64,000 nucleotides of DNA from positions 1,116,001-1,180,000 of the forward strand of contig NZ_CP062229.1 of NCBI RefSeq assembly GCF_024707545.1. The letters run 5' to 3'. The notes below the pieces were generated by a model, which was given only the letters and a program-made list of their open reading frames with translations, made no database searches and was not told the origin of the DNA. This document shows positions 1 to 9,330 of the stretch, one piece after another; position 1 is the stretch's first letter; every line of letters begins with the position of its first letter. A program made the position numbers and the translations under genes. This DNA comes from Mesorhizobium onobrychidis. Its GTDB lineage: Bacteria > Pseudomonadota > Alphaproteobacteria > Rhizobiales > Rhizobiaceae.

Positions 1-822
1 CAAGGCCGCGATGCGGTTGTCGGTGCTCGGGTGGGTGGAAAACAGGCTGTCCATGCGCTCGCCGGAAAGAGGATTGATGATGAAGAGGTGGGCGGTCGCC
101 GGATTGCGTTCGGCATCCGGGTTGCGGATGCGTTCGGCGCCACGGGCGATCTTGTCAAGGGCCGAGGCAAGCCAAAGCGGCTGTCCACAGATCTCGGCGC
201 CGCGCCGGTCGGCCTCGTATTCGCGGGTACGGCTGATCGCCATCTGCACGATCATGGCGGCGAACGGCGCCACGATCATCGCCACCAGCACGCCGATAAT
301 GCCGAGGGAATTGTTGTTGTCGCGGTTGCCGCCGAAAAAGAAGGCGAAATTGCCAAGCATCGAGATCGCGCCGGCAAGCGTGGCGACGATCGTCATGGTC
401 AGCGTGTCGCGGTGCTGGACATGGGCGAGCTCGTGCGCCATGACAGCCGCGACCTCCTCATGCGACAGTTGCTGCAGCAGCCCGGTGGTGGCGGCGACCG
501 CGGCATTCTGCGGGTTGCGGCCGGTGGCGAAGGCGTTGGGCTGCGGGTTGTCGATCAGATAGGTTTTCGGCATCGGCAGCCCGGCCTGCCTGGCGAGGCT
601 CTGCACGATGGCGTAATATTCCGGCGCGTTCCTTTCGTCGACCTCGACGGCGCGGTTCATCGACAGCACCATCTTGTCGGCGTTCCAATAGCTGAACAGG
701 TTCATGGCGGCGGCAATCAGAAAGGCGATCACCATGCCGCCCGATCCGCCGATCAGATAGCCGACGCCCATGAACAGCGCAGTCATCACTGCCAAAAGCA
801 TGGCGGTGCGAAGTGTGTTCAT
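1..822 (-). CDS. htpX: Protease HtpX, M48 family (C-terminus beyond window)
   Basis: This is an inner-membrane zinc metalloprotease that takes part in quality control of membrane proteins. The visible 274 residues begin with two hydrophobic stretches (about residues 7-25 and 30-45), followed by the zinc-binding motif HELAH at residues 130-134 and two further hydrophobic segments. A glutamate-containing stretch, [14 protein letters not shown], supplies the third zinc ligand expected in M48 proteases. The reading frame runs off the left edge of the window, so the last part of the protein is missing here. The start is the ATG at 820-822; the gene is divergent from the DUF1674 gene. Family assignment is secure; the substrate is unknown. 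Confidence 0.95.
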   Translation of the reverse strand, partial: MNTLRTAMLLAVMTALFMGVGYLIGGSGGMVIAFLIAAAMNLFSYWNADKMVLSMNRAVEVDERNAPEYYAIVQSLARQAGLPMPKTYLIDNPQPNAFATGRNPQNAAVAATTGLLQQLSHEEVAAVMAHELAHVQHRDTLTMTIVATLAGAISMLGNFAFFFGGNRDNNNSLGIIGVLVAMIVAPFAAMIVQMAISRTREYEADRRGAEICGQPLWLASALDKIARGAERIRNPDAERNPATAHLFIINPLSGERMDSLFSTHPSTDNRIAAL

Positions 823-946
823 TGTCTGCTCCGTTTCTGCCGGCGCTGGGTAAAAGGGGTCGATCCTTGTCGGCTCATCGCTATATGATGGGAAACGTGT
901 GGTCCTGTTTCAATCGGGCCCTGTTTCAATCCGCCGGGAATGTCGC

Positions 947-1186
947 ATGATCGACGAAACCAGTAAAACGGGCGAAACCGGCAATACAAACGCCGGCCCC
1001 GGTCACGACGCGCCGCAAAAGACGCTGACGCCGGCAGCCCGCTGCGCTTTGGCGGAAGCGGAAACGCGGCGCGAACACTATCGCCAGCAGGAAGCCGCGA
1101 TGCCCCGGGAGATCGGCGGTCGTGGCGGCAACGAGCCCGGCCGCTATGGCGACTGGGAGGTCAAGGGCCTGACCAGCGATTTCTAA
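947..1186 (+). CDS. DUF1674 protein, SdhAF4-like succinate dehydrogenase assembly factor
   Basis: A small soluble protein of 79 residues. Its C-terminus carries the hallmark of DUF1674, a Gly-rich stretch GGRGGNEPGRYGDWE followed by VKGLTSDF at the very end. Family members, called SDHAF4 in mitochondria, assist maturation of the flavoprotein subunit of succinate dehydrogenase. I chose ATG 947 because a longer GTG start at 899 would add 16 residues unlike the family. The N-terminal half is polar and low in complexity, probably disordered. It is divergent from htpX and convergent with the HAD gene. The role in SDH assembly is inferred from the family. Confidence 0.85.
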   Translation: MIDETSKTGETGNTNAGPGHDAPQKTLTPAARCALAEAETRREHYRQQEAAMPREIGGRGGNEPGRYGDWEVKGLTSDF

Positions 1187-1193
1187 GGGCACC

Positions 1194-1859
1194 CTAAGCC
1201 GCAGCGCGCTCCGCCGCGAGGATAATCCAGCCGCGGTCGTCGACCGTGATGCCTAGCCTGGCATAAGAGGCGATCGCAGTATGCGGCGTTTGCAATGGAT
1301 GCTGGTGGGTGGCGCTGATCACCACGACCGTAGCTCCGGCGGCCTCGGCCGCCGATATTCCGGCGGGCGCATCTTCGAAAACGAGGCAGTCGCGCGCGTC
1401 GACGCCCAGCCGCTCGGCCGCCAGCCGGAAGCAATCCGGCGCCGGCTTGCCGTGGGAAACATCCTCGGCCGCGACAAGGATGGCGGGAAGCGGGATGCCG
1501 GCGGCGGCGATGCGCAGGAGAGCCAGCTCGCGCGGCGCGGAAGTGACGATGGCCCAGCGCTCGGCCGGCAGCGACGCCAGAAACGACGCGGCGCCGGCGA
1601 TCGGAAGGATGCCGTCGACGTCGGCCGCCTCGGCCTGCAGAAGCGCATCGGCTTCTCGCATCGGATCGACGCCAGGAAGCGCCAGCCGAGCGATGGTCTC
1701 GATCGCCCGCACGCCGTGGATCGTCGGCAGGAATGCGGCAACGTCGAGACCTTGCCGGCCTGCCCAATCTGCCCAGACCCTTTCTGCCGCGGCGATCGAA
1801 TTGACCACCGTGCCGTCCATGTCGAACAGGAAGGCTGCGAATTTTCTGCCTGCGAACAT
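1194..1859 (-). CDS. HAD-superfamily (subfamily IA) sugar-phosphatase-like hydrolase
   Basis: A 221-residue haloacid-dehalogenase-type phosphatase. Motif I, LFDMDGTVVNS, lies at residues 11-21 with the nucleophile and acid/base aspartates. Motif II is the Thr/Ser in AIVTSAPRE near residue 105, the motif III lysine is in SHGKPAPD near 137, and motif IV is the acidic pair in VFEDAPAGI near 160. This arrangement and length fit the phosphoglycolate/sugar-phosphatase group (YfbT/GPP-like). The cytosolic substrate is probably a small phosphorylated sugar or polyol, but it cannot be read from sequence. It stands alone and ends 7 bases from the stop of the convergent DUF1674 gene. Confidence 0.88.
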   Translation of the reverse strand: MFAGRKFAAFLFDMDGTVVNSIAAAERVWADWAGRQGLDVAAFLPTIHGVRAIETIARLALPGVDPMREADALLQAEAADVDGILPIAGAASFLASLPAERWAIVTSAPRELALLRIAAAGIPLPAILVAAEDVSHGKPAPDCFRLAAERLGVDARDCLVFEDAPAGISAAEAAGATVVVISATHQHPLQTPHTAIASYARLGITVDDRGWIILAAERAAA

Positions 1860-2033
1860 CTGCTATCCCGGGGGTTGTTTCGGAGAGACCAAAGCTTGTC
1901 GATCGACCGTAACGTCGCGTCGGCTGCATGGGAAGGCGCGAGATCGCCTTTTCGACAATACCAGGGAACCACGGCGAGCCGTCTCGCGTTGACGAACTTG
2001 TCTTCCACGATGCTCAAAAAAGGGGGAACCGCG

Positions 2034-2903
2034 ATGCTGATTCGGCTCGGCTACGAAATCGCCATCGACTGCGCTGAAGCCACCCCGGTGATTTCGCTGC
2101 TCGAGATCCACAAGGACCGCCAGGCCGACATCAAGCGGCAGACGCGCGTGCTGACCTCGCCTTCCGTCCCAACCAGGCTCTACCACGATCTTTATGGCAA
2201 CGCCTGCCGCCGTTTCACGGCGCCTGGCGGCGGCTTTCGCATTCTTTACGACGCCGTGGTCGAGGACAGTGGCGAGACCGACGAGGTCAACACGCTGGCT
2301 AGGGAAGTGCCGGTGGCGGAGTTGCCCGACGATGTGCTCTGCTATCTGCTCGGCAGCCGCTATTGCGAGACCGATCATCTCAGTGATCTGGCCTGGCAGG
2401 TTTTCGGCCCTGTTCCATCCGGCTGGGCGCGGGTGCAGGCGATCGTCGACTATGTCCATAAACGTCTGTCGTTCGGTTACGGCTATGCGCGCCCGACCCG
2501 CACGGCGGCGCAGGCGCATGAGGAGCGCGTCGGCGTCTGCCGCGACTTCGCTCATCTGGCGATCACGCTCTGCCGCTGCATGAACATCCCCGCCCGTTAC
2601 GTGAACGGTTATCTCGGCGACATCGGCGTACCGGTCGACCCGGCACCGATGGATTTTTCGGCGTGGCTGGAAGTGTTCCTCGACGGCAAATGGTACACCT
2701 TCGATCCCCGCCACAACATGCCGAGAATCGGCCGGATCGTCATCGCGCGCGGTCGCGACGCGACCGACGTGCCGCTGCTGCACAGTTTCGGCCCGCACCG
2801 GCTCGGCCTGTTCAAGGTCTGGACCTACGAGCAGGAAAGCAATCTGTTCAACCCGCCCCATCGCGGCGTCGACAAGACCGTCAGCGCGCAGATGCTGGCA
2901 TAG
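2034..2903 (+). CDS. Transglutaminase-like cysteine peptidase family protein
   Basis: A 289-residue protein with an N-terminal beta-rich domain (about residues 1-120, the bacterial transglutaminase-like N-terminal region) and a transglutaminase core. The catalytic Cys is in EERVGVCRDFAHLA near residue 170, the His is in AWLEVFLDGKWYTFDPRHN near 225, and the Asp follows in that stretch. Such proteins occur widely in alphaproteobacteria, often without a known substrate, and are thought to be proteases or amidases rather than cross-linkers. The start at ATG 2034 is preceded by a good AAGGGGGA ribosome site. No operon partners are evident. Confidence 0.88.
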   Translation: MLIRLGYEIAIDCAEATPVISLLEIHKDRQADIKRQTRVLTSPSVPTRLYHDLYGNACRRFTAPGGGFRILYDAVVEDSGETDEVNTLAREVPVAELPDDVLCYLLGSRYCETDHLSDLAWQVFGPVPSGWARVQAIVDYVHKRLSFGYGYARPTRTAAQAHEERVGVCRDFAHLAITLCRCMNIPARYVNGYLGDIGVPVDPAPMDFSAWLEVFLDGKWYTFDPRHNMPRIGRIVIARGRDATDVPLLHSFGPHRLGLFKVWTYEQESNLFNPPHRGVDKTVSAQMLA

Positions 2904-3248
2904 AAACGTAAGTGCCGAACGGCGTGCGGCCCGCTGTGCGATCATCCCGGCTGCCCTACGCATATGATGCGCCTGATCCGCCTCGGCACAGAACCCTCTG
3001 TGCCGGATCGGGACCGTGTTCTTATGCGACACGGCAGACGGCAGGATCATGGTAAGCGCTTCGTAAACGAAACTGCCGCAGCGGCTCGTCGTTTACCGGC
3101 TGTTCACCTTGCCGCATTTCGAAACCAAGCAGAAACAACGGTTTGACGATGAGCCGACGGCTGTTGGTCCCTTCGCGGCGCCATCCGGCCGGAATCCTGC
3201 AATGCGCCTCCACACGGCTTCGAGGTCGTGGCGAATGGAGGCGGAAGC
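2904..3248. other. Intergenic region before the TadG-like gene
   Basis: These 345 bases hold no convincing gene. A short perfect palindrome, TTCGTAAACGAA, lies at 3060-3071 and could be an operator for the downstream pilus gene. No terminator hairpin with a T-run was found after the transglutaminase gene, and no promoter stands out. Confidence 0.4.
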
Positions 3249-4667
3249 ATGCGGTATTTTGGGGGTCTTGTTCACGCGATCGGCAGCTTTGCCAGGGATC
3301 GCAGCGGAAATTTCGCGGTTCTATTCGGCATGGTCGCGTCGGTGCTGGCGCTGGGCGTCGGCTTTGCCGTCAACGTTTCCCAGCTCTACAACGCAAAGTC
3401 GAGCCTGCAAGGTGTTGTCGATGCGGCGGTGACCTCGACGGCGCGCGACCTGACGACCGGCGTCATCAAGGAGGCCGATGCCAACAAGTCGGTGCAAGCG
3501 TTTCTCGATGCCAACAGCCGGGCCGGCATCCTGAGCGCCGACCAGATCGTCCTCGACAAATTGACTGTCGACAGGACCGCCAACACGGTTCAGGCGGACG
3601 TCCATGTCGATCTCGGCCTTTATTTTCCGATTTTCAGCGTGGGTGACATGAAGCGCGTTGCCGCATCGACGACTGCGGTCTATTCGGACAAGACGATCGA
3701 AGTGGCGATGATGCTCGACGTGACCGGATCGATGGCCGCCAACTGGTGGGCCAAGACCGACAAGATCGGCGACCTGCGAACTGCCGCTTCGGGGGCTGTC
3801 GAGGATCTGCTGGACAACAATCTTGATCCGAAAAATCCGCGCGTGCGCGTGGCGATCGTTCCCTACGCCGAAGCGGTCAACACAGGCGGATTGGCCAGCA
3901 CGGTGTTCGTGGAGGCGAGATATGGATCAAATGTGCCGCCCCCGATCGATGCTCCGGTTTCGGTGTCCTTGACATTGGCGCCGGACAAATGCGCCACCGA
4001 GCGCAAGGACAAGGATGGCTACGCCGACTATTCGCCCGACGGGCCTAATACGCCGCGCCTGGACAACGACGGCAAAACCTATCTGGCCAAAGTCAACCGC
4101 GACGATCACATGAAGACCTGCCCGAAACCGGAACTCATTCCGCTGACGGCCGACAAGCAAAAATTGCTCGACACAATCACGGATTTCAGGGCGGATGGCG
4201 TCACGGCCGGTGGTATCGCTGCGCAATGGGGTTACTACATGCTTTCGCCGTCGTGGCGCTCGGCAATTGCCGATGCCGCTTTGGGTGCCGGTCCCGCCAA
4301 TTTCGACAAGAAGAAAGTTGCCAAGGTCGCCATCCTGATGACTGATGGCCAGTTCAATACGGCTTTCGCCGGCGGGCGCGGCGCGCCAAGATCACAGAAT
4401 GCGGGCCAGAAGTCGCGAAGCAATGCCGAAGGCATTTGCAGCAACATGAAGCGCGACGGCATCGAGATATTCACGATCGGCTTCGATCTCGACGATCCGT
4501 CGATGACGATGACCGAGCGAGACCAGGCAAAGAGCGTGCTCAAGAATTGCTCTACAGCGGACACGTCTTCGCTGAAGCACTACTACGAGGCCGCCACGGG
4601 CACGGAACTGGCCGCCGCCTTCGACGAGATCACCGAGAACATCGAGAAGCTTGCCATCCAACGCTGA
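3249..4667 (+). CDS. TadG-like pilus assembly protein with VWA domain
   Basis: A 472-residue protein of the TadE/TadG family. Residues 1-45 form the prepilin-like region: a short basic segment, then SGNFAVLFGMVASVLALGVG, the membrane anchor, followed by the conserved NVSQLYNAKSSLQ. From about residue 145 a von Willebrand A domain begins with the metal-site motif DVTGSM, and a second VWA element VAILMTDGQFN is near residue 360. TadG-type proteins act outside the inner membrane in assembly of Flp/Tad adhesion pili. No other tad/cpa genes lie nearby, so this is an orphan copy. ATG 3249 follows a GGAGGCGGAAG ribosome site. Confidence 0.85.
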   Translation: MRYFGGLVHAIGSFARDRSGNFAVLFGMVASVLALGVGFAVNVSQLYNAKSSLQGVVDAAVTSTARDLTTGVIKEADANKSVQAFLDANSRAGILSADQIVLDKLTVDRTANTVQADVHVDLGLYFPIFSVGDMKRVAASTTAVYSDKTIEVAMMLDVTGSMAANWWAKTDKIGDLRTAASGAVEDLLDNNLDPKNPRVRVAIVPYAEAVNTGGLASTVFVEARYGSNVPPPIDAPVSVSLTLAPDKCATERKDKDGYADYSPDGPNTPRLDNDGKTYLAKVNRDDHMKTCPKPELIPLTADKQKLLDTITDFRADGVTAGGIAAQWGYYMLSPSWRSAIADAALGAGPANFDKKKVAKVAILMTDGQFNTAFAGGRGAPRSQNAGQKSRSNAEGICSNMKRDGIEIFTIGFDLDDPSMTMTERDQAKSVLKNCSTADTSSLKHYYEAATGTELAAAFDEITENIEKLAIQR

Positions 4668-4708
4668 CCTTCCCCCGCCGGGCTGATACACGAGAACACC
4701 AAAAGGAA

Positions 4709-4745
4709 AGGGCCGCCGCTTCTTTCGAAGCCGGCGGCCTTCCGT
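4709..4745 (+). terminator. Probable terminator after the TadG-like gene
   Basis: A long GC-rich hairpin, with GGCCGCCGCTTC pairing (one bulge) with GAAGCCGGCGGCC around a TTTC loop, begins about 45 bases after the tadG stop. Only a short T-rich stretch follows, so termination is likely but may be incomplete. Confidence 0.5.
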
Positions 4746-4809
4746 GTTTCCGTCCATGGCGCGGCCCATGGCGGCGACGTTTTACGTCGCCAGCCGCGCA
4801 TCTCGCGCC

Positions 4810-4881
4810 TTAACGGGAAGACTGCTTCCCGAAAGTGCAATCCGCTGAGGCCACGTTCTGGAAAACGAAATCACTCGACAT
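4810..4881 (-). CDS. Candidate 23-residue peptide with near-perfect Shine-Dalgarno
   Basis: A very short frame starts at ATG 4879-4881 and stops at TAA 4810-4812. It is preceded, at 7-base spacing, by a ribosome site matching the full anti-SD of 16S rRNA. The peptide starts MSSDFVFQNVASADC, is followed by TFGKQSSR, has one Cys and no membrane segment. It lacks the Glu-x3-Tyr of PqqA precursors, and no lasso or lanthipeptide maturation gene is near. It is divergent from cfa (175 bases between). The exceptional translation signal is the only positive evidence, so it could be a real small protein, a leader peptide or a chance match. Confidence 0.45.
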   Translation of the reverse strand: MSSDFVFQNVASADCTFGKQSSR

Positions 4882-4882
4882 C

Positions 4883-4896
4883 GGATCACCTCCTTT
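4883..4896 (-). promoter_or_regulatory. Unusually strong ribosome binding site
   Basis: Read on the minus strand this is AAAGGAGGTGATCC, complementary over about 13 bases to the 3' end of 16S rRNA. The GGAGG core is 7 bases from the ATG at 4881. No other gene in the window has such a long match, which is why the tiny downstream frame is listed as a candidate gene. Confidence 0.55.
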
Positions 4897-5056
4897 CGAT
4901 TTGTTGAAGACGCCCTCATGATGGGGTGTCGATCCGCAAATGGCAAGGCGCGTGGTGAAAATGCCGTGCGAGCTTGTCGCTGGCGGCTTGCGGCTATCCG
5001 ATCGGACAGGCAAAGTCGGCGTCGACCGCCAGCGTACTGAGCAGGGGAGGACGGGG

Positions 5057-6325
5057 ATGGAGGCAGCCGACAGAGCGGCACGGATCGTTCGAACGGTCAT
5101 CGAAACGCTGAAGCCGGGTTTCGCGGTCAAGCTGTGGACCGGCGAACGGATCGGGCCTGCCACCGGCCCCGTGCTCACCATCAACGACCAGGATATCGTC
5201 TGGCAGGTGATGCGCCGGCCGTCCCTTTCGACGCTGATCGAAATGTGGATTTCCAAGACCATCGACGTGGAAGGCGGATCGCTGTTCGATTTCTACGCTC
5301 TGCCTGCGCAGGGCAAGCTCAGGACGAAGCTCAAGTCGTTGCCCAAGCTGGCGGTCCTGCGCGACCTGCCGGCCGTGCTGTTTTCGAGAAAACAGATGAC
5401 GGCGCGGACCGACCTTTCCGGGCGCAACCCCTTCGTCAGCGGGTCGAACAGGCAAGCGATTCAGCACCACTACGACATTTCGAACGCCTTCTACCGGCTC
5501 TTCCTCGACGAGCGCATGGTCTATAGCTGCGGCTATTTCACCGATTTCGCCAACGGCATCGACCAGGCGCAGAAAGACAAGCTCGACCATATCTGCCGCA
5601 AGCTCCGGCTGAAGCCGGGCGAAAGGCTGCTCGACATCGGCTGCGGCTGGGGAGCCATGCTCATCCATGCAGCGAAAAATTACGGCGTCGTCGGCCATGG
5701 CGTCTCGCTGTCGGAAGCCCAGACCCAGCTCGCCCGCGAGCGCATCCGCGCTGAGGGGCTGGAGGACCGCATCACCATCGAAATAAAATCCTATGCCGAG
5801 TTGTCCGGCTCCTTCGACAAGATCTCGTCGATCGGCATGTTCGAGCATCTGGGCCTCGCCAACCACGCCGCCTATTTCTCGACAATTCATCGCCTGCTCA
5901 AGCCGGGCGGCATTTATCTGCATCACGCCATCACCCGGCGCGACAAGGGCAGCATCAAGAAGACCTTGCGCAAGGGCCCGGAATTCAAGGCGCTGATCAA
6001 ATACATCTTTCCCGGCGGCGAGCTCGACACGATCGGCATGACGCTCGGCAATCTCGAAGCGCACGCCTTCCTCGTCTACGATGTCGAGAATTTGCGCGAG
6101 CACTACGCCCGCACTTGCCGTCTGTGGGCCGAGCGCCTTCACGCACGCTTCGACGAAGCGATCGCCGAGGTCGGCGAAGCCAAGGCGCGCCTCTGGCTGC
6201 TTTATCTCACCGGCTGCTCGATCACTTTCGAACGCGCCTCGGCGCAGATTTTCCAGACCGTCGCCACCAAGCGCGCGCGAGGTCCAAGCGGCCTGCCGCC
6301 GACACGGGCGGACCTTTATCGGTAG
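5057..6325 (+). CDS. cfa: Cyclopropane-fatty-acyl-phospholipid synthase
   Basis: A 422-residue SAM-dependent enzyme that adds a methylene bridge to unsaturated acyl chains of membrane phospholipids. The N-terminal third is the CFA-specific domain. Around residue 140 the motif QHHYDISNAFYRLFLD marks the substrate site, and the SAM-binding glycine loop LLDIGCGWGAM follows near 190. Family landmarks SIGMFEHLG, FPGGELD and the C-terminal YLTGCSITFE are present. I chose ATG 5057, which has a GGGAGG site upstream; an earlier ATG at 4940 would add 39 atypical residues. It ends one base from the stop of the convergent MOSC gene. Confidence 0.93.
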   Translation: MEAADRAARIVRTVIETLKPGFAVKLWTGERIGPATGPVLTINDQDIVWQVMRRPSLSTLIEMWISKTIDVEGGSLFDFYALPAQGKLRTKLKSLPKLAVLRDLPAVLFSRKQMTARTDLSGRNPFVSGSNRQAIQHHYDISNAFYRLFLDERMVYSCGYFTDFANGIDQAQKDKLDHICRKLRLKPGERLLDIGCGWGAMLIHAAKNYGVVGHGVSLSEAQTQLARERIRAEGLEDRITIEIKSYAELSGSFDKISSIGMFEHLGLANHAAYFSTIHRLLKPGGIYLHHAITRRDKGSIKKTLRKGPEFKALIKYIFPGGELDTIGMTLGNLEAHAFLVYDVENLREHYARTCRLWAERLHARFDEAIAEVGEAKARLWLLYLTGCSITFERASAQIFQTVATKRARGPSGLPPTRADLYR

Positions 6326-6326
6326 C

Positions 6327-7064
6327 CTACAGGAATCGTATCGTCTCGCCGATTTCGACGCGTGCTGGCCGGTCGACGGTGCAGTAGACGCCGAGATTGT
6401 GCGCGTTGTGGCGGACAAGATTGCGCAGGATCGCCGGGTCGTGGTCGAAGCCGTCCTGGGCGATGATGGTGAAGCCGCAGCGGCGGCATGGTTCGGAGAT
6501 GGTCAGCAGCAGATCGCCGATCGCCAGCTTGCGGCCGATCCATTCCGTTTCCGGGAAGGATCCCTCGACCGCCGCCATGTCGACGACGATGTTGGGGCGG
6601 AAGCGGCGCGGGTCGGCGGCGCCCTCGGGATGCAGCGCCTTCAGACGCGCCAGCGAAGCGGTGGTCAGGAGGTGGATAGGCGCCTTGCGGTAACGCTCCG
6701 CGGTCAGGGGGCCGGCATAGTGGGAGGCGGCATCGTGGCCAAACGGCCGGATCGAGGCCGCGAAACCGAGAAAAGCGGAAACGGCATAGTCGCTTTCGGC
6801 GCCCGGCGCCGTCAGCCAGTCGCCGCCGGGTATGGCGATCTCAAGCTCGCGGTCGCCGTTCAATCGGGTACGAATGAGCGGCACCTTGTGCCATTTCGCG
6901 TCGCGGTCAGGCCGCGCTATCTCACCGTCAGAGGCATCGACAAGGCCGAACAGGCGGTCGCCATAGATGGTCTCCAGATCGACCGAAATCGCGCCTAGGC
7001 GTTCGCCGGCGAGCGAACTCGCCGGATAACGCCAAAGCTCGACGACGGCACCCAATGCGGCCAT
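6327..7064 (-). CDS. MOSC domain protein
   Basis: A 245-residue protein with an N-terminal beta-barrel (MOSC_N-like: VVELWRYPASSLAGE) and a MOSC domain. The signature includes RRFRPNIVVD near residue 160, EWIGRKLAIGD near 180 and the conserved Cys region EPCRRCGFTIIAQDG near 195. MOSC proteins bind molybdenum cofactor or transfer sulfur; bacterial examples include YiiM and YcbX, which reduce N-hydroxylated compounds. The start lies 5 bases after the acs stop on the same strand, so the two are probably cotranscribed; a functional link is not obvious. The exact substrate is unknown. Confidence 0.85.
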   Translation of the reverse strand: MAALGAVVELWRYPASSLAGERLGAISVDLETIYGDRLFGLVDASDGEIARPDRDAKWHKVPLIRTRLNGDRELEIAIPGGDWLTAPGAESDYAVSAFLGFAASIRPFGHDAASHYAGPLTAERYRKAPIHLLTTASLARLKALHPEGAADPRRFRPNIVVDMAAVEGSFPETEWIGRKLAIGDLLLTISEPCRRCGFTIIAQDGFDHDPAILRNLVRHNAHNLGVYCTVDRPARVEIGETIRFL

Positions 7065-7068
7065 TGCA

Positions 7069-9024
7069 TCAGGTCCTCTTGTTCTGCCGGTTGGCGACGA
7101 GATCGTCGACGACCGCCGGATCGGCCAGCGTCGAGGTATCGCCGAGTGCGGCAAAATCGTCCTCGGCGATCTTGCGCAGGATACGCCGCATGATCTTGCC
7201 CGAACGGGTTTTCGGCAGGCCCGGAGCGAACTGGATCTTGTCGGGTGTGGCGATGGCGCCGATGTCCTTGCGGACATGGGCGACGAGTTCCTTGCGCAAC
7301 TCCTCGCCCGCTTTCTCGCCGGCCATCAGGGTGACGTAACAGTAGATGCCCTGGCCCTTGATGTCGTGCGGATAGCCGACGACCGCGGCCTCGGAAACCT
7401 TGTCGTGGCTGACGAGCGCGGATTCGACCTCGGCCGTGCCCATGCGGTGGCCTGAGACGTTGATGACGTCGTCGACGCGGCCGGTGATCCAGTAGTAGCC
7501 ATCGGCGTCGCGGCGACAGCCGTCGCCAGTGAAGTACTTGCCCTTGTAGGTCGAAAAATAGGTCTGCACGAAGCGCTGGTGATCGCCATAGACGGTGCGC
7601 ATCTGGCCCGGCCATGAGTCCGTGATGCAAAGATTGCCGTCGGCCGCCCCATCCAGCACCTTGCCGTCGCCGTCGACCAGTTGTGGCCTGACACCGAAGA
7701 AGGGCCGCGTCGCGGAGCCTGCCTTCAGGTCGGTGGCGCCGGGCAGCGGCGTGATCAGGATGCCGCCGGTCTCGGTCTGCCACCATGTGTCGACGATCGG
7801 CACCTTGCCGTTGCCGACGAGGTTGAAATACCACTCCCAGGCTTCCGGATTGATCGGCTCGCCGACCGTGCCGAGCACGCGCAATGATTTGCGCGACGTC
7901 TTGGTGACATGGGCATCGCCAGCGCCCATCAGGGCGCGCAACGCCGTCGGCGCCGTGTAGAAGATGTTGACCTTGTGCTTGTCGATGACCTCCCAGAAGC
8001 GGGATTGCGACGGATAGTTCGGCACGCCTTCGAACATCAGCGTGGTGGCGCCGTTGGCGAGTGGTCCGTAGACGATGTAGCTGTGGCCGGTGACCCAGCC
8101 GACATCGGCGGTGCACCAGAAGATGTCGCCGTCATGGTAGTCGAAGACATATTGGTGGGTCATCGAGGCGTAGACGAGATAGCCGGCCGTGGTGTGCAGC
8201 ACGCCCTTCGGCTTGCCGGTCGAGCCTGATGTGTAGAGGATGAACAAAGGGTCCTCGGCCTTCATCTTCTCCGGCTTGCACTCCGCCTTCACCGAAGCGA
8301 TCTCGTCGTGGTACCAGACGTCGCGCCCCGGAGCCCAGCCAACCTTGCCACCGGTGCGGCGCACGACGACGACCTTGTTGACCATCACGAAATTCTTCGC
8401 GGCGATGTCGATCGCCTTGTCGGTGTTGTCTTTCAACGGAATCGGCTTGCCGCCGCGCAGGCCTTCATCGGTGGTGATGACGAAAGTCGATTCGCAGTCG
8501 ACGATGCGGCCGGCCAATGCATCCGGCGAGAAGCCGCCAAAGACCACCGAATGGATGGCGCCGATGCGCGTGCAGGCAAGCATCGCGTAGGCCGTTTCAG
8601 GGATCATCGGCATGTAGATGGTAACGCGGTCGCCCTTCTTGACGCCGTGCTTCTTCATCACATTGGCGAGCCGGCAGACATGCTCGTAAAGCTCGCTATA
8701 GGTGATCTTCCTGTCGTCGTAGGGATTGTCGCCTTCCCAGACGATGGCGGTCTGGTCGCCGCGCTTCTTCAGATGCCGGTCGATGCAGTTCCAGGAAACG
8801 TTGGTCTCGCCGTCCTCGAACCATTTGATCGAGACCTTGCCGTTGAAGGAGGTGTTCTTGACCTTGCTGTAGGGCTTGAACCAGTCGATGCGCTTGCCGT
8901 GCTTGCCCCAGAACTTGTCCGGGTTCTTCACGCTCTCGGCATACCATTTCAAATAGGTGTCATTGTCGATCAGTGCGTTCTTCTTCCACGCCGGCTGGAC
9001 GCGATGGACATGAACCTCGGACAT
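7069..9024 (-). CDS. acsA: Acetyl-CoA synthetase
   Basis: A 651-residue AMP-forming acetate-CoA ligase that makes acetyl-CoA from acetate, ATP and CoA in the cytosol. The length matches Acs exactly. The adenylate-forming motif [18 protein letters not shown] is near residue 265, the [10 protein letters not shown] motif near 415, the hinge region [18 protein letters not shown] near 520, and the acetylation-regulated lysine motif [15 protein letters not shown] near 610. I chose ATG 9024 (MSEVHVHRV), preceded by GGAGGAAAG, over an ATG 17 codons upstream. Together with the MOSC gene it forms a likely two-gene unit. Regulation by lysine acetylation is known for the family. Confidence 0.96.
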   Translation of the reverse strand: MSEVHVHRVQPAWKKNALIDNDTYLKWYAESVKNPDKFWGKHGKRIDWFKPYSKVKNTSFNGKVSIKWFEDGETNVSWNCIDRHLKKRGDQTAIVWEGDNPYDDRKITYSELYEHVCRLANVMKKHGVKKGDRVTIYMPMIPETAYAMLACTRIGAIHSVVFGGFSPDALAGRIVDCESTFVITTDEGLRGGKPIPLKDNTDKAIDIAAKNFVMVNKVVVVRRTGGKVGWAPGRDVWYHDEIASVKAECKPEKMKAEDPLFILYTSGSTGKPKGVLHTTAGYLVYASMTHQYVFDYHDGDIFWCTADVGWVTGHSYIVYGPLANGATTLMFEGVPNYPSQSRFWEVIDKHKVNIFYTAPTALRALMGAGDAHVTKTSRKSLRVLGTVGEPINPEAWEWYFNLVGNGKVPIVDTWWQTETGGILITPLPGATDLKAGSATRPFFGVRPQLVDGDGKVLDGAADGNLCITDSWPGQMRTVYGDHQRFVQTYFSTYKGKYFTGDGCRRDADGYYWITGRVDDVINVSGHRMGTAEVESALVSHDKVSEAAVVGYPHDIKGQGIYCYVTLMAGEKAGEELRKELVAHVRKDIGAIATPDKIQFAPGLPKTRSGKIMRRILRKIAEDDFAALGDTSTLADPAVVDDLVANRQNKRT

Positions 9025-9330
9025 TTTTTCACTTTCCTCCCAAGACCAACTGCCAGCTTGCTCGCCGAGCAGCATCGCGGCGCGGAGGCCACGAATTCGC
9101 GCGCATTATTAACAGTTCCGCGGTGACGGCAATATTAGACGTTGGATTTGCGCGGCGGGATGCCGCAGGGGAATGGCGAAACGCTGTCAGCACTCGGGCA
9201 CGGCGGCTGCTAAGCGTATGTTTTTACGTGACAAACACGGCATCGATCACTAAAATATCAATAGACGGTTAAGCAAATAGCGTGCACAATTTCAAATTGG
9301 GAGGAAAGGAGAATCAACCAGGGGACCGCG
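9025..9330. other. Divergent intergenic region between acsA and usg
   Basis: These 306 bases should hold the promoters of both genes. The half next to usg (about 9220-9300) is notably AT-rich compared with the surroundings, for example ACTAAAATATCAATAGACGG. I see no clear paired -35/-10 boxes, no riboswitch-like structure and no gene. Confidence 0.4.

Noticed and set aside
31..888. A 285-codon plus-strand frame opposite htpX
   Set aside because: The minus strand clearly encodes HtpX with the HELAH site; the plus frame shows no family pattern.
4772..4790. GGCGACG/CGTCGCC hairpin as a terminator for the tiny frame at 4810-4881
   Set aside because: It is a good stem but has no T-run after it on the minus strand.
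4810..4881. Annotation of the tiny frame as pqqA
   Set aside because: The required Glu-x3-Tyr cross-link motif is missing and no pqq genes are nearby.
4883..4896. A 16S rRNA gene fragment because the plus strand equals the 16S 3' tail
   Set aside because: Only about 14 bases match and the bases to the left do not continue as 16S, so an rRNA gene piece is not supported.
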